Positions 1-7,734 of a stretch of DNA of 64,000 bases are shown piece by piece; the first letter of the stretch is position 1, and each line of letters starts with the position of its first letter. The position numbers and the translations under genes are program-made. The notes beneath the pieces were generated by a model. That model saw nothing but the letters and a program-made list of their open reading frames with translations, was not told the DNA's origin and made no database searches. Origin of the DNA: Bdellovibrionales bacterium RIFOXYD12_FULL_39_22 (lineage in GTDB: Bacteria > Bdellovibrionota > Bacteriovoracia > Bacteriovoracales > Bacteriovoracaceae); assembly GCA_001770205.1 (NCBI GenBank), contig MEQL01000007.1, positions 86,686 through 150,685 on the forward strand, given 5' to 3'.

Positions 1-975
1 ACAGTTATCGGTACAAGGTCTGTGCGCAGACAGGCAGTTCGTGAAATTTCAGAAAAAATAAAAAATGGAACGAAATATGAGTTTTTGTATTCCGAAAGCT
101 CCATAGCACCAACTCTTTTGTGTAATAATATTTTTCCACTTGCACTTTTCTTGGATTTTTATCTTTTTAGACTTTGCAAAAAAAACAACATACCAATTGG
201 TCTGTTTTACCGAGATGCTTATTGGTTATTTGAGACCTATACTACTTGGAGATCAAAAATAAAGGCATTTGTTTTTCGGCTCCTATATAGACATGATCTT
301 CGTCAATATAATAAATTTTTAACAAAAATGTATTTCCCGTCCGTTGAAATGGCAGGCTACATTCCGATTATCAATAAGGCCATGATTGATTCGCTTCCTC
401 CTGGGCACGATGGCGTTCGTCTCGAAGAAGAATATCGCCCAAAAAACTCCTTGACGCTCTCATATATAGGAGGGATTGGGAAATACTACCAAATGCATGA
501 ATTAATAAAGGGCGTTTCAAAAATACCACAAATTAAGCTACTGTTTTGCCTTCGCAAAAAGGATTGGGATCGTGTTAAGCATGAGTATGGGGAGTTGCCA
601 GGCAATGTCAAAATTCTTCATAAAAAACCTGAAGAATTAACCCCAGTATTTGCTGAAACGGATATAACGTTATTATTCATGAGGCCTCATGAATATAGAA
701 AATTTATGGTTCCATTTAAACTGTTTGAATACCTTGGTTTTTGTAAACCAGTCATTGCTAGTAAGGACACCCTGGTTGGCAATATTGTTCAAGAAAATGG
801 GATCGGTTGGACTATAGATTATAGTGCAACGTCTTTACAGGAGCTATTAGAAAGACTTTTGAAGAATGGTGAAGAGATCTACAAAATAAAACAGCATATT
901 GTTGCAACCTCTAATTGTCACACTTGGGCCGAACGAGCAAAAAAAGTTGCAAGGGATCTGCGTCAGAGTACTTGA
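1..975 (+). CDS. Glycosyltransferase, 5' end cut off by window edge
   Basis: This is the C-terminal part of a GT-B-type glycosyltransferase. The reading frame is open back to base 1. The peptide before the GTG at 22 aligns with residues about 39-80 of the protein at 4556-5671, so the true start lies upstream of the window and the GTG is internal. Shared landmarks with that paralogue are a short FYRDAYW-type segment, a PPGHD turn that opens the second Rossmann domain, a YIGGIGKYY glycine-rich strand, and a FKLFEYLGFCKPVIAS donor-site helix. A cytoplasmic sugar transferase of envelope polysaccharide synthesis is the natural role. Donor and acceptor cannot be read from the sequence. GGCC content is low compared with the rest of the window. 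Confidence 0.8.
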   Translation, partial: TVIGTRSVRRQAVREISEKIKNGTKYEFLYSESSIAPTLLCNNIFPLALFLDFYLFRLCKKNNIPIGLFYRDAYWLFETYTTWRSKIKAFVFRLLYRHDLRQYNKFLTKMYFPSVEMAGYIPIINKAMIDSLPPGHDGVRLEEEYRPKNSLTLSYIGGIGKYYQMHELIKGVSKIPQIKLLFCLRKKDWDRVKHEYGELPGNVKILHKKPEELTPVFAETDITLLFMRPHEYRKFMVPFKLFEYLGFCKPVIASKDTLVGNIVQENGIGWTIDYSATSLQELLERLLKNGEEIYKIKQHIVATSNCHTWAERAKKVARDLRQST

Positions 976-983
976 TCAATGTT

Positions 984-1295
984 CTAACGAAATAATTGGT
1001 GCATGTACCGGTTGATTAAAGATTTAACATGTACAAGCTTGTTGCGGAGCACTTTTACTGGTGCTTTAACTTTCATACTTTTATGTAGAGTTCCGATTTT
1101 GTGAGGATTGATTACAACGGTGTTTGACTCTGACCACAGGTTGTTTATCAATAGACGCTGAAAGGTCTCTTGGTTGGGGATATCTAAAAATGAATGGAAC
1201 TTCCACAGTATGGTTCTATAAATCAACCGACTGTTAAATGGTGAAAAGTATTCGTGAGCAAAAACTTGCTTTCCGTCTCTTAGTTTTACGCTATT
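984..1295 (-). pseudogene. Decayed 3' fragment of an envelope-biosynthesis gene (likely)
   Basis: On the minus strand the frame is open from 1295, just after a TGA at 1296-1298, to a stop at 984. The peptide reads like real protein (motifs LRDGKQVFAHEYFSPFN and LIYRTILWKFHSFLDIPNQE), but there is no plausible start or ribosome site at its beginning, only an internal TTG at 1226. Upstream of the TGA the same frame carries a second similar tail (1326-1350). I read this as the end of a broken gene in a rearranged glycosyltransferase cluster. It could instead be a short functional ORF starting at the TTG. The family is not recognised. Confidence 0.4.
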
Positions 1296-1325
1296 TCAAT
1301 TTAGAAATTCATTCGTTTTTGCGAT

Positions 1326-1350
1326 GAAAAATTGGCGCATGTACAATAGA
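1326..1350 (-). repeat. Partial duplicate of the 3' tail found at 994-1020
   Basis: The minus strand of 1326-1350 and that of about 994-1020 share the core GTACATGC, then CCAATT after one varying base, with about four of every five bases identical. Both copies lie in the same relative frame of the remnant ORF. It looks like the leftover of a tandem duplication or recombination between related gene ends. Confidence 0.45.
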
Positions 1351-3096
1351 TTATGGTCGACGTTGTTCTTCATGTGTTCCTCTAATGATCAGGCTTAGGT
1401 TTTGAACCACATCCTTGTCGTAATACTGTGCTAGGAAATTCAAATGAGATGAAATATTTTTTTGAATATTACTTCGGTAAAATGCACCCATTGAGGTGAT
1501 GTTTTCGTTTGGAACTTTGGCGTCGACTAAATATGTTTTATTTTCGTGATTAGACCAGGTGACCTGGCCGTAATAAAATTCGTCTCCAAAAAGATTAATT
1601 TTTGAAGCCAGATCGGGACAAGTCGGAAGAAGTCCGATGCGTTCTAGTTTTTCAGAAAGTAATCTGTCTAGCCCTTTGTTTCTTTTATCATCACCCCAAA
1701 AGTTATAATTTAGTATTTTTAAAATTGGTTTGGCGATGAGCTTGCCAGCTCCAGCGGCCTCCAGAAATCTTACTGGCACATCGAAGTAGTCATATCCGTT
1801 CCAGATGATCAAATCATCAGTACTAAACACTACGATATCCTTGAGTCCGTAAATCAAGTGACCATCATTCAATTTGTTGTAGTAGTCTCTAATTAGGGCA
1901 TCATTTATTAAATCGTCTGAACCGACGATCAACAGGGCATCGGGATCCAAGCTTTTCACCATATCGAGGCCTGCCTGCCATTTGTGAGAAAGGGGGGAGT
2001 TTGGGGCCTCGCAGTAGTGGAAATTAAATTTTGTAACGCTATCTTTTGTTGTTTGTCCTTCGGAACCTACAACGACAAAATGGAATTCAAAGAGATCTGT
2101 ATTTCTGGCAAATAAGTTCTTGTAATAATTAAGAACAAAGTCGGTTAGCTTGTAGCGCTTCCAAATAGCGGTCAAAAAAACTAATCGTTTTTGTTTTTTT
2201 CCCTTGTTGTAATCGGCAAAATGAACTTCCTTCGCGAACGATTTAAATTTAGAGTGAATTGATTCAAGTAGTATTTTATAGCGTAGGGCCTGAGGTTGAA
2301 GAGGTTGCTCGGGCGAGGATAGGTAGAGATACTGATAAAGCAAATGAGCTTCCTTTTTGAGGTTATAAGAAACAAAAAAATCAAATATGCTGTTAAGTTT
2401 CTTAAAATTTCTAGTTGGCTTAATTTTTTGCAACAGGATAATTAAATTCTTGCCGAGATCTTTTGCTAGTTCATATTCTTCGGCTTTTGTTATGACACTA
2501 TCCCTTGGAGAAGAGTTTTTCCAGGCATTTTTAAGTAGTATCGATGGGTCGATGGCATCGTCGGATTCCTTGAAAAAGCTGTAGACGATGGAGGCAATAT
2601 CATGTCTTCTGCGATCCTCTATCGACTTAATCCGCAACTCGTCTAAAAATCTAACCTCAATCAGATATATAGTGGCCGTTATTACAGAAGAAAAAAAAGG
2701 TGATTCTTTTAAAATTATAAATAAAAACTCATTACTAATTGTTCTACAGACGTTATGCGCATCGATGGTGCGCTTTTCCACGATAAGGGCCTCTTGGGGG
2801 GGGGTATTTTGCAAAATATGCTTGTAAGTTTTTTCGATTCGGCTAGCATCATTGAAAGATGATGCCACCCTATATGACAAGACTATGGCAGAATTATTTT
2901 TTACACACAAACTCATCCATAGATTAAATGCCTCATGAAGCACATCTTCATTTGAAGTACATTTTAATTCTGAGAAAAGAAACTCGATGATCTTAATGTT
3001 TCTGGAAAACAAAAGAATGTAGGCCTTGCATAGATGGCGATATAGTAGTGAGGATCGCCGAGCCAATTTTAGTGAATTCCTGATGATCCTTCTCAT
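1351..3096 (-). CDS. GT-A-like glycosyltransferase-related protein
   Basis: A 581-residue cytoplasmic protein. The first about 290 residues are helical and match no domain I recognise. From about residue 300 there is a GT-A-like core: a KRLVFLTAIWKRYKLTDFVL strand-helix typical of family 2 nucleotide-sugar binding, then DALLIVGSDDLI, where the SDD resembles a DxD metal site, and a later region FWGDDKRNKGLDR. A sugar transferase acting on a surface polymer is the best guess, supported by neighbouring glycosyltransferases. It reads opposite to them and has no partner gene in its own direction apart from the decayed remnant downstream. GGCC is moderately rare in it. Start ATG at 3096; no strong ribosome site seen. 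Confidence 0.6.
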   Translation of the reverse strand: MRRIIRNSLKLARRSSLLYRHLCKAYILLFSRNIKIIEFLFSELKCTSNEDVLHEAFNLWMSLCVKNNSAIVLSYRVASSFNDASRIEKTYKHILQNTPPQEALIVEKRTIDAHNVCRTISNEFLFIILKESPFFSSVITATIYLIEVRFLDELRIKSIEDRRRHDIASIVYSFFKESDDAIDPSILLKNAWKNSSPRDSVITKAEEYELAKDLGKNLIILLQKIKPTRNFKKLNSIFDFFVSYNLKKEAHLLYQYLYLSSPEQPLQPQALRYKILLESIHSKFKSFAKEVHFADYNKGKKQKRLVFLTAIWKRYKLTDFVLNYYKNLFARNTDLFEFHFVVVGSEGQTTKDSVTKFNFHYCEAPNSPLSHKWQAGLDMVKSLDPDALLIVGSDDLINDALIRDYYNKLNDGHLIYGLKDIVVFSTDDLIIWNGYDYFDVPVRFLEAAGAGKLIAKPILKILNYNFWGDDKRNKGLDRLLSEKLERIGLLPTCPDLASKINLFGDEFYYGQVTWSNHENKTYLVDAKVPNENITSMGAFYRSNIQKNISSHLNFLAQYYDKDVVQNLSLIIRGTHEEQRRP

Positions 3097-3262
3097 TTCA
3101 AGTTAATCCTACTTGAGGGCTTCGCTTTGAAACTAGATTTAAAAGGAATTATGATAACGATCCCCTTTGACAGCGCTTGGCATAAACCATTTTTAAGATT
3201 ATTTTTGAAGCATATATTGTCTAAAGTGGGAGAGCAAGATTTTTTTTCAATTGAAACAGCAG

Positions 3263-3291
3263 TTGACGCATAATTAAAAAAGGCTTAAAAC
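3263..3291 (+). promoter_or_regulatory. Candidate sigma-70-type promoter for the GT/ABC operon
   Basis: TTGACG (3263-3268), a 17-base spacer, then TAAAAC (3286-3291). This would start transcription near 3298, about 30 bases ahead of the ATG at 3327. The -35 box is 5/6 and the -10 box 4/6 against consensus. The flanks are AT-rich. Confidence 0.4.
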
Positions 3292-3326
3292 CCACGCATC
3301 CAATTATTAATAATTAAGAGTATAGC

Positions 3327-4559
3327 ATGTCAGAAAACGGCAAAAATAGCGCCCGGCACATTCTAATTTTACCCTCTTGGTATAAAAACACTTACGGGGA
3401 GAATAGTGGTTCGTTTGTTCGAGAGCAGGCAAAAGCGATAAGTGCCCACGGGTTTAAGATTGGAGTTATTCACAACAGTATGGCCCTACTAAGCTACATC
3501 GCAAAATTCAGAAAGATACCTAGGTTGAAGCAGATGTGCTTCGAGGACGATGGAATATATACTTGCCTTGGTGAGACCTTACAAATCCCGACATTGCGCG
3601 GCACGCGTATTGCCATAATCGGCTCCATTATCTCCACAATAAATAAGATTGTGTCATTCGTTAATGCCACAAGGAATCGCTGGGCCTGGCTTAAACTATT
3701 TGAAAAGTATGTTGCAGTTAATGGGCCGCCTGATCTTTTACACGTGCATAGTGTTTACCCTTCCGACGTTCCGATAACAATTGCTCGGCGTTATAAGATA
3801 CCTTACGTCGTCACGGAGCATTGGAGCGGATTTGCAGATGCCAGAGTGGATCAACGAAGGGATTGGATTAGGAACATCTACTCCGCCCCCAGTGCAGTTA
3901 TTTCGGTATCTACAGCGCTGCAGCGACTGTTAATGGATCGGTGCGGAGTTCGATCAACGGTCATTCCAAATTGTATAGATTTTAATAAATTTACCCCAAC
4001 AGCGAGAAAGGAAAAAAATTTTTCCTTTCTCGCTGTTGGGTATTTTAATAAAATAAAACGATACGATCTATTAATTGCAGCATTTAACAAAGCATTTAAG
4101 AATGATCCTTCTGTGGAATTGCGTATTATCGGAGATGGATATTTGATGGATGATTTGAAAAAAATGGCAACTGATTGCGGAGCGAATATAACTTTTCTGG
4201 GGGGGATGGGACGATCTGAAGTAGCAACTAACATCGCAACCTCACATGTTTTAGTTTCTACCAGTGATTTTGAAACCTTTGGCGTGACACTAATTGAAGC
4301 ATTGGCGTCAGGCGTGCCGGTCATTGCTACGAAAAGTGGTGGGCCAGAAGATATTGTGACGCGAGAGCAATATGGCCATCTATGTGATTCATCCATAGAT
4401 AGTATCGCTAAAACGATGGTTGACGCTAAAAATAATTATGGAAAATTTGTTTCCAAGGAGATTCGGGAGCTTGCCTTTAATGATTTTTCGGAGGAGGCGG
4501 TTGTCCCGCGGATCATTGACATCTATACCAACGTCGTAAAAAACCACGGACGGCCGTGA
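3327..4559 (+). CDS. Glycosyltransferase family 4
   Basis: A 410-residue GT-B enzyme that would move a sugar from an activated donor to a lipid-linked polysaccharide. The N-terminal domain has the acceptor-side GENSGSFVREQAKAIS stretch, and HVHSVYPSDVP around residue 140. The second domain carries the family signature FETFGVTLIEALASGVPVIA near residue 315, with the conserved glutamates, followed by GGPEDIV. The linker between the domains (residues about 223-238) is encoded by a 46-bp perfect palindrome. The last four bases overlap the next gene's GTG (GTGA), so the two are translationally coupled. The specific linkage is unknown. Confidence 0.9.
   Translation: MSENGKNSARHILILPSWYKNTYGENSGSFVREQAKAISAHGFKIGVIHNSMALLSYIAKFRKIPRLKQMCFEDDGIYTCLGETLQIPTLRGTRIAIIGSIISTINKIVSFVNATRNRWAWLKLFEKYVAVNGPPDLLHVHSVYPSDVPITIARRYKIPYVVTEHWSGFADARVDQRRDWIRNIYSAPSAVISVSTALQRLLMDRCGVRSTVIPNCIDFNKFTPTARKEKNFSFLAVGYFNKIKRYDLLIAAFNKAFKNDPSVELRIIGDGYLMDDLKKMATDCGANITFLGGMGRSEVATNIATSHVLVSTSDFETFGVTLIEALASGVPVIATKSGGPEDIVTREQYGHLCDSSIDSIAKTMVDAKNNYGKFVSKEIRELAFNDFSEEAVVPRIIDIYTNVVKNHGRP
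3995..4040. repeat. Perfect 22-bp inverted repeat inside a glycosyltransferase gene
   Basis: Arms 3995-4016 and 4019-4040 are exact reverse complements, separated by two adenines. The outer part of each arm is GC-containing (CCCAACAGCGAGAAAGG) and the inner part is an A-run facing a T-run. The element is translated in frame and the gene is not interrupted. Because of the symmetry, the opposite strand encodes nearly the same peptide (TARKEK followed by SFLAVG). In RNA it would form a long hairpin. Confidence 0.9.
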
Positions 4560-5671
4560 AAGCGATATTTTATCATCCCGCAGAACTTTGCCCCAGGCCC
4601 TCAGGTAGTGGAATTCGTCCACATAAGATGATCCTTGAATTACAAAAAGCGTGTGAGAATGTCTATGTTGTCGCTGGTAATTCTAAAGAACGGAAATTGA
4701 AAGTTCGGGAAATTAAAAAAAATATAAACCTGGGGCTCAAAGTTGATTTCATCTATTTTGAAAATAAGTCGTCTCCTGTGACACTATCAATAATTAGATT
4801 GGTAGGTATTGCTTTTCCTTTCCCTTGTTTTTTTGATTTGTTCTTCTTGCTGTTTTGTGCCAGACGCGGAATAAAAATTGGCTACTATTTTAGAGATATT
4901 CATTGGGACTTTGGTTATATTTACGAAGGCGTCGTGGGATGGTTCGGAGTAATTTTATTGAAGATGTTTGGAAGATTAGAGCTTATGTTTCTCAAAAAAT
5001 TTATCAAACATATATTTGTTCCAACAGGGGCCTTTGCCGAATATTTGCAAAATAAGTACAAAATTTTCTCTAGACCACTACCACCTGGATCAGATCTTGA
5101 ATTGTGTCCTGCTAAAAATTATTCAAATAACAACCTTAGAATTGGATATGTCGGAGGTAGCGGGGCGCTTTATGACCCCCGCACACTATTTTCCGCGATG
5201 TCTTTGTTGCCGAAAAGTATCACTCTGAGTTATTGTACACGCAAAACGGAGTGGGAACTTGTGAAATCAAAATATCAACTGCCGCAAAACGTGAGGATTG
5301 TACATTTTTCTGGAAACGAATTAATAGATTTTTACCGCAATTGTGATGTCACAATATATCCGCTTCCCCCGGCACGCGAATATTCTCGCATGGCATTTTC
5401 GTTTAAAATTCCGGAATACCTTTGTGCCGGTAAGCCGGTTATCGTTTTTGATGGCACAGCTGTTTCCGATTTTATTATAAACAATAATCTTGGTTGGAGC
5501 GTCGGAGATAATGCGGTTGATTTAGCAAACCTTATGTTATTTCTGGCAAACGGCCATGACGAAATTTTGCGTAAAATAGATAATGTAATAAAGTTTCGAC
5601 CACAACTTTCGTGGACCAATACTGTGCGCACATTGTTTGAATATTTACAACTGGAGGCCTGTCAAGCATGA
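4556..5671 (+). CDS. Glycosyltransferase, GT-B type
   Basis: A 371-residue paralogue of the truncated gene at the left edge. It starts with GTG at 4556 inside the previous stop codon. The N-terminus MKAIFYHPAELCPRPSGSG is a first beta strand plus glycine loop. Later landmarks are YFRDIHWDFG, LPPGSD opening the second domain, GYVGGSGALYDP, and FKIPEYLCAGKPVIVFDGTA at the donor site. It probably acts in the same polysaccharide as its neighbours, in the cytoplasm or at the inner face of the membrane. It ends in an ATGA overlap with the ABC transporter. Sugar specificity is not readable. Confidence 0.85.
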   Translation: MKAIFYHPAELCPRPSGSGIRPHKMILELQKACENVYVVAGNSKERKLKVREIKKNINLGLKVDFIYFENKSSPVTLSIIRLVGIAFPFPCFFDLFFLLFCARRGIKIGYYFRDIHWDFGYIYEGVVGWFGVILLKMFGRLELMFLKKFIKHIFVPTGAFAEYLQNKYKIFSRPLPPGSDLELCPAKNYSNNNLRIGYVGGSGALYDPRTLFSAMSLLPKSITLSYCTRKTEWELVKSKYQLPQNVRIVHFSGNELIDFYRNCDVTIYPLPPAREYSRMAFSFKIPEYLCAGKPVIVFDGTAVSDFIINNNLGWSVGDNAVDLANLMLFLANGHDEILRKIDNVIKFRPQLSWTNTVRTLFEYLQLEACQA

Positions 5672-7578
5672 AAGTATCGAAACGTATCAGGTCCAAGATT
5701 CGATCGCTAATGAGCCTTTTAATGGGGGGGCGAGATATTGTAGATGCGCTTACCTCGTTCTATCGGATGTATGCATACCAATACAAAAAACAGATTGGAA
5801 TTCTTTTAGCAGGGGCAATTCTTTCTGGCGCCATAGAGATTATGGGCCTTCTTTTGCTCTACATTCTCCTGCGGTTTCTTATTAACATTAACTCATTCGA
5901 CGATTCACACATAGTTATTCGCACACTAAACTCGTTTGGTATTGCTAACAGAAATCACATGGCCGCGATTATCGGAATGGCAATAACGGTTACTTTCGTC
6001 GCCAAAAACATCTACATAATATTCTATTATCATACACAGCATCTAACGCTTAGGCGTTGGAAGATAGATTTAGGAAAAAGGCTAATGGAGGGCTATATGG
6101 CCGCTCCGTATCAAATCATGTTGGGATACAACAGCTCAACAATTATAAGAAACGTGAACAATATTGTGGCCCAGGCCCTGAACGGATTTGTTCTTTCTGG
6201 TTTTAACTTCTTTTCTAATATGATTGTAGGTCTAATTTTGCTCAGTATCCTTTATGTGAAATACTTTACTATCACACTAATAACTGCTTCAACTTTAGTG
6301 GTCTCAACGATACTTCAAAATAAATTCATCAAAAAGAAGACAGCTGATCTGGGGAGAGAGCGCGACAAGCTGATGGTGGAACAAAACAAGAGCGTGTATC
6401 AAGGACTACACTCATTAAAGGAAACTAAAGTTTTATTGAGAGAAAACTTTTTTTTAAAGAACTTTGAGACAATCAACAATTTGACCGTGGATAACGATAC
6501 TACCGCAATGTTGTATGCGAGGCTGCCTAGCCACATAACGGAAGTTGTTATTATTATCTCTATCGTGATGATTTCTGTTGTCGTCTTGTTTGAAAATTCC
6601 CATGACTCTAGTCTATCGGTTGCCTCTCTTGGAATTCTCGCGGCCGTTGCATTTAGAATTGCTCCTATTATGAATCGTACTACCGCAGCATTGCAAGGAT
6701 TGAGCAATAATCTTAACAGCATGAAGACATTGTTTGCAGAATTTCAAAAACTAAAAGATTACAAATTGCTTAATTTGGATCGCAAGAATATCAACGCCCT
6801 CCCCTTTAATTCAACGATAAAATTACAAAAAGTCAATTACAGATACCCTAAGGCCAGATCAAGGGCACTGGCGGATATCAACTTGGCCATTAATCGTGGA
6901 GAGGTAATGGGTGTAGTCGGAGAGTCAGGTGCTGGCAAGACCACCTTGATTGATTTAATTCTAGGACTTATTGCCCCGACAGAGGGGAATCTTTCCATTG
7001 ATAATGTATTGATCACAGAGAGTAATACAAAAAACTGGCAAAAAAATGTCTGCTACGTTCCTCAAGCAGTATACCTGAGTGATGCGTCTATTCGATCAAA
7101 CATTGCTTTCGGAGTCCCCGATAACGAAATTGACGATGGCCGAATTGTGGAAGTGCTAAAGGATGTTGATCTGTATGATCATGTTATGGCCCTTGATGGT
7201 GGAATAGCATTTGCGGTAGGCGAAAATGGAAAAAACTTATCGGGAGGCCAGAAACAGCGTGTTGGTATCGCTCGGGCGCTATATCTTGATGCAGACGTTA
7301 TTGTACTCGATGAAGCAACAGCGGCATTAGATGTGGGCACGGAATACAAGATCACCGAAACAATCAAAAAAATTAAAAATAAAAAGACGATCATTGTTAT
7401 AGCACATCGTCTATCGACGATTTATGAAGCAGATCGGGTAGTTTTTATGAAAGATGCGAAGGTTGTCGATGTTGGTACTTTCAGTGAATTAGTCGGGCGT
7501 AATCCTGCTTTTGAAGACATGGCGATCAAATCACGGCTTGTTACAAATGATGTTGCGTCACAGGCAGAGATTGTCTAA
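5668..7578 (+). CDS. ABC transporter, fused permease-ATPase (flippase-like)
   Basis: A 636-residue half-transporter of the exporter type, expected to work as a homodimer. The N-terminal about 330 residues contain six hydrophobic segments, beginning at about residue 40. The ATPase follows: Walker A GESGAGKTT near 420, signature LSGGQKQR near 523, Walker B VIVLDEAT, and switch histidine IAHRLS near 579. Coupling to glycosyltransferases by a 4-base overlap suggests export of a lipid-linked oligosaccharide or glycolipid (PglK/MsbA-like), though substrate is inferred from context only. It is the last gene of the operon. Confidence 0.88.
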   Translation: MKVSKRIRSKIRSLMSLLMGGRDIVDALTSFYRMYAYQYKKQIGILLAGAILSGAIEIMGLLLLYILLRFLININSFDDSHIVIRTLNSFGIANRNHMAAIIGMAITVTFVAKNIYIIFYYHTQHLTLRRWKIDLGKRLMEGYMAAPYQIMLGYNSSTIIRNVNNIVAQALNGFVLSGFNFFSNMIVGLILLSILYVKYFTITLITASTLVVSTILQNKFIKKKTADLGRERDKLMVEQNKSVYQGLHSLKETKVLLRENFFLKNFETINNLTVDNDTTAMLYARLPSHITEVVIIISIVMISVVVLFENSHDSSLSVASLGILAAVAFRIAPIMNRTTAALQGLSNNLNSMKTLFAEFQKLKDYKLLNLDRKNINALPFNSTIKLQKVNYRYPKARSRALADINLAINRGEVMGVVGESGAGKTTLIDLILGLIAPTEGNLSIDNVLITESNTKNWQKNVCYVPQAVYLSDASIRSNIAFGVPDNEIDDGRIVEVLKDVDLYDHVMALDGGIAFAVGENGKNLSGGQKQRVGIARALYLDADVIVLDEATAALDVGTEYKITETIKKIKNKKTIIVIAHRLSTIYEADRVVFMKDAKVVDVGTFSELVGRNPAFEDMAIKSRLVTNDVASQAEIV

Positions 7579-7621
7579 TTAACTGCTTCTATATGCCTCA
7601 ATACTTGCTTAATTTCCAAAT

Positions 7622-7671
7622 ATCTCTCAAATCTCTCAAATCTGTCAAAAATCTCTCAAAATCTCTCAAAA
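7622..7671. repeat. Five short tandem repeats ahead of the AlbA_2 regulator
   Basis: The unit ATCTCTCAAA (one copy degenerate, TCTGTCAAAA) occurs five times at a spacing of 9-11 bases, close to one helical turn. The last copy runs into a small dyad, TCTCAA then AAA then TTGAGA, that abuts the -10 box at 7679. This is the layout of an operator. Self-binding by the downstream HTH protein is an inference. Confidence 0.75.
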
Positions 7672-7678
7672 ATTGAGA

Positions 7679-7684
7679 TATAAT
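7679..7684 (+). promoter_or_regulatory. Consensus -10 box TATAAT for the AlbA_2 gene
   Basis: A perfect TATAAT sits immediately after the repeat array and 51 bases ahead of the start at 7735. No good -35 box is seen: the matching position falls within the repeats. That fits a promoter controlled by a protein bound to them. A purine-rich AAGAGAGAAG ribosome site follows at about 7720. Confidence 0.6.
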
Positions 7685-7734
7685 GGGTGTGGATTATTTA
7701 TTTTTAATTTTATAGAATAAAAGAGAGAAGCAAA

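Noticed and set aside
3878..4396. 172-residue frame opposite the GT4 gene
   Set aside because: It is a shadow of the real gene, made longer by the palindrome, which gives the same peptide on both strands. It has no start signal.
7621..7680. CRISPR-like repeats
   Set aside because: Units are only 10 bases without spacers of constant size, and no cas gene is near.
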